Source of the DNA: an uncultured Alphaproteobacteria bacterium
Lineage (GTDB): Bacteria > Pseudomonadota > Alphaproteobacteria > Rhodobacterales > Rhodobacteraceae
Direction of reading: 5' to 3'
DNA length: 36,437 nucleotides
Assembly (NCBI GenBank): GCA_902586855.1
Contig: CACIIZ010000012.1
Coordinates: 1-36,437 of the forward strand
In this document: piece by piece, positions 1 through 8,408 of the stretch
How the letters are laid out: each line of letters begins with the position of its first letter
How positions within the stretch are numbered: position 1 is the first letter of the stretch
Notes under the pieces: model-generated
Databases searched by the model: none
Told to the model about the DNA's origin: nothing
What the model saw: the letters and a program-made list of their open reading frames with translations, nothing else
Translations under genes and position numbers: made by a program

Positions 1-210
1 GAAATTGAAAATGAAGGTTCGATCGTTGTTGACTCGAAGGGTGTGCGAGCCTCAACTGAAACTACCGACTGTACTTTGATTGCTAGTGCCGACACCTTTC
101 AAGATATCTTATCCGGTGAAACGAACCCCACCTCAGCATTTATGAGTGGTAGCCTTAAAGTTGAGGGTAGTATGGGCGTTGCAATGCAATTAGGAAACAT
201 ACTTGGCTGA
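1..210 (+). CDS. SCP2 sterol-binding domain protein, 3' end only
   Basis: The frame is open from the first base and ends at TGA 208-210, giving the last 69 residues of a protein that begins outside the window. The tail contains DTFQDILSGETNPTSAF followed by MSGSLKVEGSMGVAMQLGN. This matches the C-terminal end of SCP2 (sterol carrier protein 2) domains, where a 'LSG..NP..AF.SGKLKIEGDMG.A..L' pattern forms the last strands and helix of the lipid-binding pocket. In bacteria such domains stand alone or sit at the end of larger proteins, and they bind acyl chains or other hydrophobic ligands. The stop overlaps the start of the next hydrolase by 8 bases, so the two are probably co-translated and may share a lipid substrate. 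The full length and ligand cannot be judged here. Confidence 0.85.
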   Translation, partial: EIENEGSIVVDSKGVRASTETTDCTLIASADTFQDILSGETNPTSAFMSGSLKVEGSMGVAMQLGNILG

Positions 211-1162
211 CAAACCATTAAATCCCTTACCTAAACTAGGAATCAAACTTGTTGGCGGTGGGATATTAGATTATGTCCAAACTGAAGACAGAAAATACAT
301 TAGATATGGTTTCTGGGAAAAAGGAGATAAAGCAACAGTAATTATTCTCCCAGGAAGATCAGAATACATAGAAAAATATTATCCAGTTATCAAGGAATTT
401 CTGCGTAGGGATCTCTCGGTTCTGTGCATAGACTGGAGGGGGCAGGGCCTTTCACAGAGACCTTTGGGTAGGAAGGATATTGGTCATGTCAAAAGTTTCT
501 TTGAGTATCAGATAGATCTAGAAACCGTGCTAAAAAAACTTGAGGACAAATTGTCCTCGAGATACACCATACTTCTAGGTCATAGTATGGGCGCGTGTAT
601 TGGTCTAAGACACTTGCTGAGAGGTTCAAGTTTTGATTGTGCCATTTTTTCTAGTCCTTTGTGGGGCTTGCCTTTATCAGGTTTCACTGTTTCCATTTTA
701 ATACCCATTTTCAACCTAGCAATTTCTTTAGGTCTTGGACTTCTAACATACCCCTATAAGATTGATGGTTTCCAAATTATTAACAAGCCTTTTGAGAAAA
801 ATATTCTGACCAGAAATGCCACTGCCTATCATGAAATGAGGGAAAATCTTCTAATTGATCCTAGATTAGGCTTGGGGCCTCCTACGTTGAGCTGGTTAGT
901 TACACTCAGTACTGAACTTACGAAATTAGCAAAGATGCCACCACCTGATATTCCACAACTTACTTTGGTAGGAGAAGAAGATAAGGTAGTATCTAAGGAT
1001 TCTATATTTACTAGGATGGCTAGAACACCAAAGGGACATACACATATAGTACCAGAGGCTTATCACGAAATTTTTTTTGAAACCAAAGAAGTCCAGGAAC
1101 AGATCTGGCAAAAGATAGATGAGTTTCTAGACATCAACCTTACAGAAAATTCTGTTCACTAA
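203..1162 (+). CDS. Alpha/beta hydrolase, lysophospholipase (PldB-like) family
   Basis: A 319-residue serine hydrolase of the Hydrolase_4/monoacylglycerol lipase type. The nucleophile elbow GHSMG lies at residues 126-130 with Ser128. The family's conserved WRGQGLS segment is at 78-84. The likely acid lies in LVGEEDKVVS near residue 260 and the His in EAYHEIFFE near 287, in the expected order. There is no clear signal peptide, so a cytoplasmic or membrane-peripheral enzyme acting on lysophospholipids or monoacylglycerols is likely, though the substrate cannot be read from sequence. The chosen start is TTG at 203, preceded by the purine-rich TAGGAAAC about eight bases upstream. It overlaps the SCP2 gene by 8 bases, which supports translational coupling. 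Confidence 0.85.
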   Translation: MADKPLNPLPKLGIKLVGGGILDYVQTEDRKYIRYGFWEKGDKATVIILPGRSEYIEKYYPVIKEFLRRDLSVLCIDWRGQGLSQRPLGRKDIGHVKSFFEYQIDLETVLKKLEDKLSSRYTILLGHSMGACIGLRHLLRGSSFDCAIFSSPLWGLPLSGFTVSILIPIFNLAISLGLGLLTYPYKIDGFQIINKPFEKNILTRNATAYHEMRENLLIDPRLGLGPPTLSWLVTLSTELTKLAKMPPPDIPQLTLVGEEDKVVSKDSIFTRMARTPKGHTHIVPEAYHEIFFETKEVQEQIWQKIDEFLDINLTENSVH

Positions 1163-1200
1163 TTTCATATGATATTAGCCAGAATTGGCAAAGGCTCCTC

Positions 1201-1323
1201 ATGAGTCCTTCTATCTTTGAGAGCTATGATCCTACCAAATTTAAATATTACCCCTACAGCTACAACATGCTTTCCGGTGAAACAAGTCCTGTAAATTTAA
1301 CGAATAAGTTGGCATATCTTTGA
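1201..1323 (+). CDS. Possible 40-residue small protein, unrecognised
   Basis: An uninterrupted ATG-to-TGA frame of 40 codons fills most of the gap between the hydrolase and the tesA-like gene. An AAAGG lies six bases before the ATG, a usable ribosome binding site. The peptide is rich in Tyr, Ser and Asn (it begins MSPSIFESYDPTKFKYYPYS), has no membrane segment or cysteine, and matches nothing I recognise. The soluble, protein-like composition and good spacing favour a real small gene or the remnant of a longer one, but a chance frame of this length is quite possible. Confidence 0.3.
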   Translation: MSPSIFESYDPTKFKYYPYSYNMLSGETSPVNLTNKLAYL

Positions 1324-1350
1324 TACCTTTTCTTACCTTACGAACAGGGC

Positions 1351-2031
1351 TTACTCTCTAAATTTGGTTAGGCCAATTAATTCAATAAACGATGGCATTA
1401 TACCATCAACTATTATACTAACCCCGTCCGCATTTGGGTGAAGCTTGTCTTCCTGAAAATACTTTTCCAGCTGATCATCTTCTTGTTCCAAGATGGGTGA
1501 TAACAGATCTTGATACAAAATTAAATCAAACTCATTTCCTAAATCTTCGTAAATTCGGTCAAATTCAATCTTGTATTCCATACCAAAGTTTCTAATTGAT
1601 TTTATGCCTACTAACAGAATAGGCAAGTTTCTGTTCGTTAACTTTTGTACTATCATTGACAAATTCTTTTTGGCGTTTTTTGGAGGCAAACCTCTTAACA
1701 TATCGTTAGCACCTAAAGAAACCACAACCCCATCAATATCATCGGTCAAACTCCATTCCAAACGTGCCAAGCCCCCTGCTGTTGTATCCCCAGAAACACC
1801 CCCATTTATTAAGCCCACGTTTATGCCTTTATCTAATAAAGCACTCTCCAATTGATTAACCAACCCATCATTCTGTGCGAGACCAAATCCCTGAACCAGG
1901 CTATCACCCAAAATTAAAATTGTTAGGGAATCAGATTGCTGTGATGAACTGACCCCAGCAGTAACGTAGAATAAAGCTAATATCATTCCAATTAGTTTAT
2001 TGTATCTCAGGGGAATGAAACCATATAACAC
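1351..2031 (-). CDS. tesA: TesA-type SGNH esterase / acyl-CoA thioesterase I / lysophospholipase L1
   Basis: A periplasmic GDSL/SGNH hydrolase of about 226 residues. The four family blocks are present in order: ILGDSLVQGFG (catalytic Ser), GVSGDTTAGG (oxyanion Gly), SLGANDMLRG (Asn) and DKLHPNADG (Asp and His of the triad). The N-terminus has basic residues, then a hydrophobic run (LIGMILALFYVTAGVSSS), so it is probably exported. Upstream, an AAAGG lies nine bases before GTG 2031. A TTG at 2040 is also in frame but sits one base from that motif, so GTG is preferred. The gene is divergent from the ABC ATPase/permease pair, the same arrangement as tesA-ybbA-ybbP in E. coli, which supports the assignment. 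The enzyme hydrolyses acyl esters and thioesters and some lysophospholipids; the in vivo substrate is unknown. Confidence 0.88.
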   Translation of the reverse strand: MLYGFIPLRYNKLIGMILALFYVTAGVSSSQQSDSLTILILGDSLVQGFGLAQNDGLVNQLESALLDKGINVGLINGGVSGDTTAGGLARLEWSLTDDIDGVVVSLGANDMLRGLPPKNAKKNLSMIVQKLTNRNLPILLVGIKSIRNFGMEYKIEFDRIYEDLGNEFDLILYQDLLSPILEQEDDQLEKYFQEDKLHPNADGVSIIVDGIMPSFIELIGLTKFRE

Positions 2032-2064
2032 TAGTAACAACCTTTATCATTTAAGCAAAGAACT

Positions 2065-2742
2065 ATGAATATTAGTCCTCTTATCAAAGCGTCTAAACTC
2101 TCTTTATCATTCCCAAGTGGGTCTGGTAAGATAGAAATTTTGAAATCAGTAAATTTTTCACTTCATGAGAAAGAGAAAGTAGCACTCGTAGGTCCATCAG
2201 GTTCTGGGAAGTCATCGCTTTTGATGCTTTTAGGAGGACTGGAGCAATGCACATCCGGCTCTATCATTATTGAAAATAATGAAATCACTAGTTTGTCAGA
2301 AGATGAATTAGCTGACTTCAGAAAAAAATATATGGGCATAGTCTTTCAGTCTTTTCACCTAATCCCCACTATGACAGCTATTGAAAATGTTTGTATACCA
2401 TTAGAATTAGCGGGCTTTGCGAATGTCAGGAAACGGGCGAGTGGACTTCTCGATGAAGTCGGATTGGCCAATAGATTTGATCATTTTCCAGCACAATTAT
2501 CGGGTGGTGAGCAGCAAAGAGTTGCAATAGCAAGAGCCCTAGCTGTTGAACCTAAAATAATCCTGGCTGATGAACCAACAGGAAATCTAGATCAAAACAC
2601 AGGCTCAAAAATCATTGAACTTCTTTTCAGATTGAGTGAGAAAAATAAAAGTAGTCTAGTTGTTGTAACTCATTCCGTTACTCTAGCTAGGCAATGTGAC
2701 CGGATAGTGGAGCTAATTGATGGCAATACTGTTGAAAAATAA
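2065..2742 (+). CDS. ABC transporter ATP-binding protein, LolD/YbbA type
   Basis: A 225-residue ATPase with every ABC landmark: Walker [11 protein letters not shown]-loop [17 protein letters not shown], signature [15 protein letters not shown], Walker [13 protein letters not shown] and switch His in VVTHS. The FHLIP Q-loop and overall length are typical of the MacB/LolD/FtsE class, which works with FtsX-type permeases in mechanotransmission or lipoprotein handling rather than ordinary solute import. The permease follows after 15 bases, so the two form an operon. The position next to tesA points to the YbbA branch, whose substrate is not established. Confidence 0.9.
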   Translation: MNISPLIKASKLSLSFPSGSGKIEILKSVNFSLHEKEKVALVGPSGSGKSSLLMLLGGLEQCTSGSIIIENNEITSLSEDELADFRKKYMGIVFQSFHLIPTMTAIENVCIPLELAGFANVRKRASGLLDEVGLANRFDHFPAQLSGGEQQRVAIARALAVEPKIILADEPTGNLDQNTGSKIIELLFRLSEKNKSSLVVVTHSVTLARQCDRIVELIDGNTVEK

Positions 2743-2757
2743 GGATGTGTTGGTTCT

Positions 2758-5295
2758 ATGGTTAACTCGGTCATCAAAATAGCCATCAGGGATCTGCGTG
2801 GCGGGTTAGCTAAGTTTCGTATTTTTTTGGTATGTTTATTCTTAGGTGTTTTCGCTATCTCGCTTATAGGTACTTTTAATGTGTCCGTGAAAGCAGGCTT
2901 GCAGAAAGAATCCGCGGAAATTTTGGGGGGAGACATTTCCCTTAACTTAGCATACAGAGTAGCCTCTCAGGATGAGATAAATGGGATTAAAGGAATTGCT
3001 AGTAGTTTTTCTGAAGTTATATCCTTTCGTACAATGATATCTGATATTAGTGACCCCTCAGACACCAATCATGCTTTGGCACAAGCAAAAGGAATAGATG
3101 ACAAATATCCTCTGTATGGGAATCTAATTATTGAGCCCGCTATTTCGATTGAAGATGCTCTAAGAGAGAAGAATGGTATTTATGGTTTAATAGCAGAGCC
3201 ATTGCTCATAGATCAATTGCAGCTAACGATTGGTTCTCTGGTTAAACTAGGTAATTCCACTTTTGAATTACGTGGCAAAATAATTAACTTGCCAGATGCA
3301 GGTTCAAATACCTTTAGCCTAGGTTCAAAGATTATCATGTATTCGTCCTCACTTAAAGATTCAGGGTTACTTATACCAGGGACTCTTTATGAAACTAATT
3401 ATTATATCAAAACGAGTGCATTAGAAAATTTGGAAAATCTCAAAGATACCTTCACTGAAATGTTTTTTGATAGGGGTTTCCGTTGGAGAGATAGAAGAAA
3501 CCCAGCACCTGGGATAGAATCTTTCGTAGATAGATTAAGTTTCTTTCTTACGGTATTGGGACTGGCTGGCTTAATTATTGGCGGCGTGGGTGTGAGCACT
3601 GCTGTTGATTCATATTTAAATCTTAAAAGAGAAACAATAGCCACATTAAAAACTCTTGGAGCCACCTCTTCAACATTAACTAAAATTTACCTGTTACAAA
3701 TATTGGTTCTATCTCTCACTGGAACTATTGCAGGTGCTGTGGCTGGCAGCGGCACCTTTTACGCTCTAAAACCTCTATTGCTCAGCACAATTCCTTTTCC
3801 TTTGAACTTTGATTTTTATCTTGTGCCAATCATCAATGCCATGATCTTAGGAATCCTTATTAGTTTAATCTTTTCATTGATACCCTTAATGAAGGCCTGT
3901 GGAGAAAAAGTAACAGATTTGTATCGTTCTAAGTTAATTGACGGTAAATCAAGAATACCCAGCATTAGAGAGGGCATATACGTCAGCGGCTTAATAGCCA
4001 GCTTAATAATCCTAATAGTTATCATGGCTCCGGACAAAAAATTGGCAATGTGGTTTATTATAGGAACAATATTTTCATTCTTAGCTCTTAATATAATTTC
4101 GTTCATAGCTCAAAAAGCTTGCATGAAATTAAGCTCCTTTGGTAAAATCAACAAGTTGCTAACCTTAAAACTAGCACTTGCGTCTATTGGGAATGGAAGT
4201 CGGGAAAATAAGTCAGTTCTAATTTCTATTGGAATAGGGCTAATAGTATTAGCGACTATGGGACAAATAGAAAAGAACCTCGAGACCTCCCTAAAGAAGG
4301 ATTTACCAGCAAAAGCGCCTGCTTTCTTTTTGATAGACATCCAATCTGGTCAGAAGAAACCATTGATAGATGTTTTGCGGAAACAAAACCTTATCACAGA
4401 CATTAAAATGGCACCAATGTTAAGAGGTTTTATTACAAAGATTAACAATATTGAAGTTTCTGATCTAAATATAGACCACTGGGCGTTGAGGGGAGATAGA
4501 GGGATTACCTATGAGGTTACACCAACAACAGCGCAAAATGTGACACAAGGTGAATGGTGGCCTTCCGACTATAAGGGCCCACCCCAAATTAGTTTTTCTC
4601 AAGAAGAAGGTCAAGAACTTGGTCTAGACCTTGGTGATACTTTAACAGTGAATATTTTGGGTAGGGATTTAACTGGTACCATTACGAGTTTCCGGGAGGT
4701 GAATTTTGCTACAATGGGTATAAATTTCTTGATGGTTTTTAATCCTCATTCCTTATCTTCTGCACCACACACGCACATTGCCTCAGTGTATGCCTTGCCA
4801 CAATCCGAAGCTACTATCATAAGAACTATCACTAGAAATTTTCCAAATATAACATCAGTATCAGTGAGAGATACTATTAATAAGGTACAAAACACGCTTG
4901 TTAAGCTTTCTCTTGCAGTTAAGTGGTGTGCTCTGCTCATCATTTGCATGGGATTCTTCGTAATTATAGGCGCATTAGCAGCATCTGAACAAAGCCGTGC
5001 ATTCGAAGCTTCTATTTTAAAAACATTAGGGGCAAGAAAAAGCGTTGTACTATTTAGCTTTGGTTTAAGGTCTCTAATTATTGGTACTATTGCGGGGCTA
5101 GTTTCACTAAGTATAAGTGTCATAATGGCTTGGGTCGTAATATCATATTTTCTTAAAAGCACTTACACCTTTAATCTTGATTCAGGAATCTGGATTGTAC
5201 TAATTGGAATCTCTATAACTGTCATAACAAGCTCTTTATTTGCCATTGGACCTCTAAAATCGAAACCTGCAAAGGTTCTACGAACTGCAGACTGA
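2758..5295 (+). CDS. FtsX/MacB-type ABC permease, YbbP-like (ten predicted TM segments)
   Basis: An 845-residue membrane protein. After the first membrane segment (about residues 20-40) comes an extracytoplasmic MacB-type domain, then an FtsX core (around 260-375) with LKRETIATLKTLGA, the coupling-helix region that contacts the ATPase. A middle pair of segments and a second periplasmic domain (about 500-700) follow, then a second FtsX core with SRAFEASILKTLGARKSVV and three closing segments. The duplicated FtsX layout and length match YbbP-type permeases. It is the partner of the ATPase just upstream, and the TesA-like esterase is divergent from them. A role in moving or extracting lipids or lipoproteins at the inner membrane is inference. 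Confidence 0.88.
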   Translation: MVNSVIKIAIRDLRGGLAKFRIFLVCLFLGVFAISLIGTFNVSVKAGLQKESAEILGGDISLNLAYRVASQDEINGIKGIASSFSEVISFRTMISDISDPSDTNHALAQAKGIDDKYPLYGNLIIEPAISIEDALREKNGIYGLIAEPLLIDQLQLTIGSLVKLGNSTFELRGKIINLPDAGSNTFSLGSKIIMYSSSLKDSGLLIPGTLYETNYYIKTSALENLENLKDTFTEMFFDRGFRWRDRRNPAPGIESFVDRLSFFLTVLGLAGLIIGGVGVSTAVDSYLNLKRETIATLKTLGATSSTLTKIYLLQILVLSLTGTIAGAVAGSGTFYALKPLLLSTIPFPLNFDFYLVPIINAMILGILISLIFSLIPLMKACGEKVTDLYRSKLIDGKSRIPSIREGIYVSGLIASLIILIVIMAPDKKLAMWFIIGTIFSFLALNIISFIAQKACMKLSSFGKINKLLTLKLALASIGNGSRENKSVLISIGIGLIVLATMGQIEKNLETSLKKDLPAKAPAFFLIDIQSGQKKPLIDVLRKQNLITDIKMAPMLRGFITKINNIEVSDLNIDHWALRGDRGITYEVTPTTAQNVTQGEWWPSDYKGPPQISFSQEEGQELGLDLGDTLTVNILGRDLTGTITSFREVNFATMGINFLMVFNPHSLSSAPHTHIASVYALPQSEATIIRTITRNFPNITSVSVRDTINKVQNTLVKLSLAVKWCALLIICMGFFVIIGALAASEQSRAFEASILKTLGARKSVVLFSFGLRSLIIGTIAGLVSLSISVIMAWVVISYFLKSTYTFNLDSGIWIVLIGISITVITSSLFAIGPLKSKPAKVLRTAD

Positions 5296-5326
5296 CCTGA
5301 CGTAGTTAAAAAATATCTAAAAAGGC

Positions 5327-5355
5327 CTTGAATTTCATTGCGAGAACACCGATAT
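5327..5355 (+). promoter_or_regulatory. Candidate heat-shock-type promoter or ybhL-type leader before the BI-1 gene
   Basis: In the 96-base gap before the Bax-inhibitor-1 gene, CTTGAA (5327-5332) is followed after 16 bases by CCGATAT (5349-5355). This resembles a sigma-32 style promoter, although the -10 is imperfect. An Alphaproteobacteria-specific leader motif named ybhL was described upstream of this gene family, and this stretch lies in the expected place. I cannot verify the covariance match by eye. The gene's own ribosome site, AAGGAGATATTT, is strong. Confidence 0.4.
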
Positions 5356-5391
5356 TAGGACAGTTAATCTATAAGATTTAAGGAGATATTT

Positions 5392-6174
5392 ATGGCAGAA
5401 TTCGATACAATTAGATCAACTTCACAGTCAGACGCGCACGTAAGCATCGACAGCGGCCTTAGAGCTCATATGAATAAGGTGTATGGTTTAATGGCAGTTG
5501 CAATGGTAATTACTGGTGCAGTTGCATGGGCTATTTCTGGTTTAGCGACAACAACAGATCCTTCTTACGCAACAGCACAAATGGCAAACGGGACGATGTT
5601 GACAGCGCTGGGGTCGGCACTTTATCTCTCTCCTTTGAAGTGGATAGTAATGTTTGCTCCTTTAGGCTTCGTATTCTTTCTCTCAGCTAGGGTAATGAAA
5701 ATGAGTTATTCAGCAGGACAACTATCTTTTTGGTTGTTCTCTGCCATAATGGGACTTTCTTTATCATCTATTTTCATTGTATTTACTGGTGCTTCTATTG
5801 CAAACGCTTTTTTTACTACTGCAATAGCTTTTGGAGCAATGAGTTTATTTGGATATACGACTAAGAAAGACCTGTCAGGCATGGGACGCTTTCTTTTCAT
5901 GGGCGTAATAGGATTAATAGTAGCGATGATTATTAATTGGTTCACGCAAAGCCCCGGATTAGAGTTTGCTATTAACGTCTTGGGAGTTCTAATTTTTGCT
6001 GGACTTACGGCCTATGACACGCAAAATATTAAGAATACATATCTAGGCCTAAGGAGTTCTCCAAATGGAGAGGAGATTGCGGCTAAAGCCGGAATACTGG
6101 GAGCCCTATCACTTTACATTAATTTCTTGAATATGTTCATGTTTTTACTGCAATTCATGGGAAACAGAGAATAG
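5392..6174 (+). CDS. Bax inhibitor-1 / YbhL family membrane protein
   Basis: A 260-residue integral membrane protein with seven hydrophobic segments and the family's N-terminal RAHMNKVYGLMAVAMVITG pattern. Further landmarks are FAGLTAYDTQNIKNTY in the sixth segment region and SLYINFLNMFMFLLQFMG at the end, where BI-1 proteins carry the conserved Asp pair that gates proton or calcium leak. Bacterial members (YbhL, YccA) sit in the inner membrane; YccA modulates FtsH proteolysis and BsYetJ is a pH-sensitive calcium leak. The length is typical. The start is fixed by a strong AAGGAGA site. The gene is monocistronic and closed by the terminator at 6204-6240. Confidence 0.92.
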   Translation: MAEFDTIRSTSQSDAHVSIDSGLRAHMNKVYGLMAVAMVITGAVAWAISGLATTTDPSYATAQMANGTMLTALGSALYLSPLKWIVMFAPLGFVFFLSARVMKMSYSAGQLSFWLFSAIMGLSLSSIFIVFTGASIANAFFTTAIAFGAMSLFGYTTKKDLSGMGRFLFMGVIGLIVAMIINWFTQSPGLEFAINVLGVLIFAGLTAYDTQNIKNTYLGLRSSPNGEEIAAKAGILGALSLYINFLNMFMFLLQFMGNRE

Positions 6175-6203
6175 AAATTCAGAAATTTTAATACATTTAG
6201 AAT

Positions 6204-6240
6204 AAAAAAAGGCCGCAGCACCTGTGGCCTTTTTTATTTT
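6204..6240. terminator. Bidirectional rho-independent terminator
   Basis: GGCCGCA (6211-6217) pairs with TGTGGCC (6223-6229) around a five-base loop, with one G-T wobble. The stem is flanked by seven A on the left and a T-run on the right, so it can stop transcription from both sides. It lies between the converging BI-1 gene and rpmG; the rpmG stop codon (6234-6236) is inside the T-run. Confidence 0.9.
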
Positions 6241-6401
6241 ATCTTTGCTTCTTTATATTCGACATGCTTCCTAACAACTGGATCATATTTTTTGACAATC
6301 ATCTTTTCGGTCATTGTCCTAGCATTCTTTCTAGTTACATAAAAATGCCCAGTGTCAGCCGTTGAATTTAACCGGATCTTTATAGTCGTTGGTTTAGCCA
6401 T
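6234..6401 (-). CDS. rpmG: 50S ribosomal protein L33
   Basis: A 55-residue protein beginning [20 protein letters not shown] and ending with the basic tail VEYKEAKIK. It has the segments [11 protein letters not shown] and [18 protein letters not shown], the alphaproteobacterial form of L33 that lacks zinc-binding cysteines. L33 sits near the E-site of the large subunit. A GGAG motif lies eight bases before the ATG. Its stop codon falls in the T-run of the terminator shared with the BI-1 gene. It is a good taxonomic marker for the window. Confidence 0.97.
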   Translation of the reverse strand: MAKPTTIKIRLNSTADTGHFYVTRKNARTMTEKMIVKKYDPVVRKHVEYKEAKIK

Positions 6402-6475
6402 CAGTTTCTCCAGAAATCATTGTCTAACGAACGTTCTACACCGAAAAAGAATGGTGTCAAGCCAACTTCATCCCT

Positions 6476-7168
6476 CTAATCAATAATGAGGTTAGAAAAG
6501 TTTGAAGTGCTAGAACCTTCATTATAGAAAGGAACTCCATTGATATTGGCACCTTCTTTTAAGAATCGAGAAACTTCCTGTAGAACAATTCTTGTTATTA
6601 TTGGTAGGTCAAAACGTTTGGATTCTTCAATACTAATCCATTGTAAATGACTAAGTTCAGACGAAGCTCCTGAGAAATCATCTAGGTCATCGGCTATTGC
6701 CTTAGCATCACAAAGAAAGAACCTTGCATCAAACCTCCTGGGTCTTCCCACCGGGGTTATCGCACGAAACAAAAAAGTTAATTCGGATGCATTTGGACAG
6801 AGCCCCCACTTGTGAAAAAATTCCCACCCTTCAACCGCTTTTACATTCCACTTCAAGGGTTTTACCAACTTCAATCCAGTCTCTTCCCAAAGTTCTCGAA
6901 TTACGGTCGCAGCCAAACCTAGACTTATATTTTTTTCAGTCTCAAGATTTAATAAAGCCTTATCATGGGGTGATAAAATAGAATAAAATGGTACCTTGCT
7001 ATCATTTTCTTCATATGTTCCACCAGGAAAAACAAACTTGCTTGGCATAAATACAGCATCCTTTCCACGCTGTCCCATCAGGATATTATATTTGGAAGCA
7101 ACCTTCCTAAAAAGAACTACTGTTGCCGCATCCTTTACTGGGACACCGTCAAGTGTTTCACTGTTCAC
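6476..7168 (-). CDS. Nudix hydrolase, NUDT7/NUDT19-like with split Nudix box
   Basis: A 230-residue Nudix-fold protein. The start of the Nudix box (KFVFPGGTYEEND, near residue 45) is separated from the helix motif RELWEETGLKL (near 90) by about 35 extra residues. Similar insertions occur in the NUDT19/RP2 branch, whose members cleave CoA and acyl-CoA pyrophosphate bonds. The catalytic Glu pair of REXXEE is intact, so the enzyme should bind Mg2+ and be active. The start is GTG at 7168, where the open frame and domain begin; the ribosome site is weak (GAGA). Its stop lies 74 bases past the rpmG start. Acyl-CoA or CoA hydrolysis is the best guess; a nucleotide-sugar substrate is the alternative. 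Confidence 0.82.
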   Translation of the reverse strand: MNSETLDGVPVKDAATVVLFRKVASKYNILMGQRGKDAVFMPSKFVFPGGTYEENDSKVPFYSILSPHDKALLNLETEKNISLGLAATVIRELWEETGLKLVKPLKWNVKAVEGWEFFHKWGLCPNASELTFLFRAITPVGRPRRFDARFFLCDAKAIADDLDDFSGASSELSHLQWISIEESKRFDLPIITRIVLQEVSRFLKEGANINGVPFYNEGSSTSNFSNLIID

Positions 7169-7266
7169 AATTAAAATCTCTATCTTAAAAATAATACTAA
7201 CAAACTTTAATCGAAAAGATGGTAAAAGGAAAAAAAATAATTAACTTTATCGAAGCTTCTTGTTAG

Positions 7267-7926
7267 ATGAGAAAATCAATGATTGTACCAACCCATGAAC
7301 AAATTGAGAGAATAACTATTATTTCTGATCAACCATTAGTGTTGGTAGATGCTGATGAGGTGTTGGTGCACTTTGCCAGACCATTCATGAATTACTTAAG
7401 AGATAGAGATTATGCACTCCAGCTTAACGGGTATACTCTTCATGATGCGATTCTGGATACAGAATCCAACCTGCCAGTCGATTCACAAACGGCACAGGAT
7501 TTAGTAGTTAGTTTCATAAAGGAGGAAACACATAGGCAACCGGCGACCGAAGGCGCAATTGAATCGATGCATCATATTTCTAAACATGCACAAATAATTA
7601 TAATCAGTAACGTACCGAGATATGCCCACGAAGCTAGATTGCAAAATTTCCAAGAATTAAACCTACCCTTTCCTTTTGTAAGTAATGAAGGGCAAAAAGG
7701 GCCCGCATTAAAACAAATATGCGACCAAGTCCAAAAGCCTGCTATTTTTATCGACGACAATGCATCACAGATGGCCAGCGCTAAGAAATTTGCACCAAAC
7801 CTTTACAGATTTTATTTCTCTGGATGTGACTTAGTACGCACCCAAATGCCAATTACAGATACATACACACATAATCCAAAGTCCTGGAACGAAGTAGTAG
7901 GGCTTTGCCATGGACTTCTGGCTTAA
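7267..7926 (+). CDS. HAD-superfamily hydrolase, function unknown
   Basis: A 219-residue protein with the HAD motifs in order. Motif I is LVDADEVLVHF (nucleophile Asp28, acid/base Asp30), motif II is the Ser in IIISNVP, and motif IV is FIDDNASQM with the paired Asp that hold Mg2+. The motif III Lys is probably in EGQKGPALK. The second Asp in motif I and the small alpha-helical cap fit a phosphatase. No substrate is evident. The ATG at 7279 is an alternative start, as neither has a good ribosome site. It converges with the thioesterase gene, and the two stops overlap by four bases. Confidence 0.75.
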   Translation: MRKSMIVPTHEQIERITIISDQPLVLVDADEVLVHFARPFMNYLRDRDYALQLNGYTLHDAILDTESNLPVDSQTAQDLVVSFIKEETHRQPATEGAIESMHHISKHAQIIIISNVPRYAHEARLQNFQELNLPFPFVSNEGQKGPALKQICDQVQKPAIFIDDNASQMASAKKFAPNLYRFYFSGCDLVRTQMPITDTYTHNPKSWNEVVGLCHGLLA

Positions 7927-8357
7927 TTTTTATTTATACTCTTAAGGGATTGAAGTAGTTGGTCCGGTATTTTAACTGGTTTTTTTGAATTAGAGTCGAC
8001 ACACACATGAGTGAAAAGGATACGGGCTGCTGTTTTCTTCTCTTTACCGAAAAACAACCCAACTTCGTATTGCACGGATGATCCCCCAATACGATTAACT
8101 TTCAGACCCGCCGTAAGGACTCCAGGAAAACCTATTTCGGAAAAATATGTGCATCTAGTTTCAACTACTAGGCCGACTATTGGTCCACTAGGTATAACTA
8201 GTGAATTGGTTTTAATCAGCCAACTATTTACCACTGTATCTACATATTCATAAAAAACTACGTTGTTCATATGCCCATAGACATCATTATCACGCCATCG
8301 GGTAGTCATTTCTTCAAAATAAGCATAGTCTTGTCTAGAAGTTGGTTTCATTCTCAT
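7923..8357 (-). CDS. Hotdog-fold acyl-CoA thioesterase (4HBT/YbgC family)
   Basis: A 144-residue single-hotdog protein. The segment TRWRDNDVYGHMNNVVFYEY at residues 19-38 carries the family motif DxxGHxNN with catalytic Asp25, as in 4-hydroxybenzoyl-CoA thioesterase and YbgC. It should be a cytoplasmic tetramer hydrolysing acyl-CoA; the chain specificity is not visible. The start region overlaps nothing on its own strand. The HAD gene that follows on the other strand begins only 51 bases away, so the two genes are divergently transcribed from a very short shared promoter region. Confidence 0.88.
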   Translation of the reverse strand: MRMKPTSRQDYAYFEEMTTRWRDNDVYGHMNNVVFYEYVDTVVNSWLIKTNSLVIPSGPIVGLVVETRCTYFSEIGFPGVLTAGLKVNRIGGSSVQYEVGLFFGKEKKTAARILFTHVCVDSNSKKPVKIPDQLLQSLKSINKN

Positions 8358-8408
8358 TTTATTAATTCCTTTCCAATTACAGGATACAAAAGTTTAGGAG
8401 GGCGACAA

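Noticed and set aside
8271-8408. The upstream extension of the HAD phosphatase frame from ATG 8271.
   Set aside because: It lies largely antisense to the thioesterase coding region, has no domain content, and AGGAGG fits GTG 8409.
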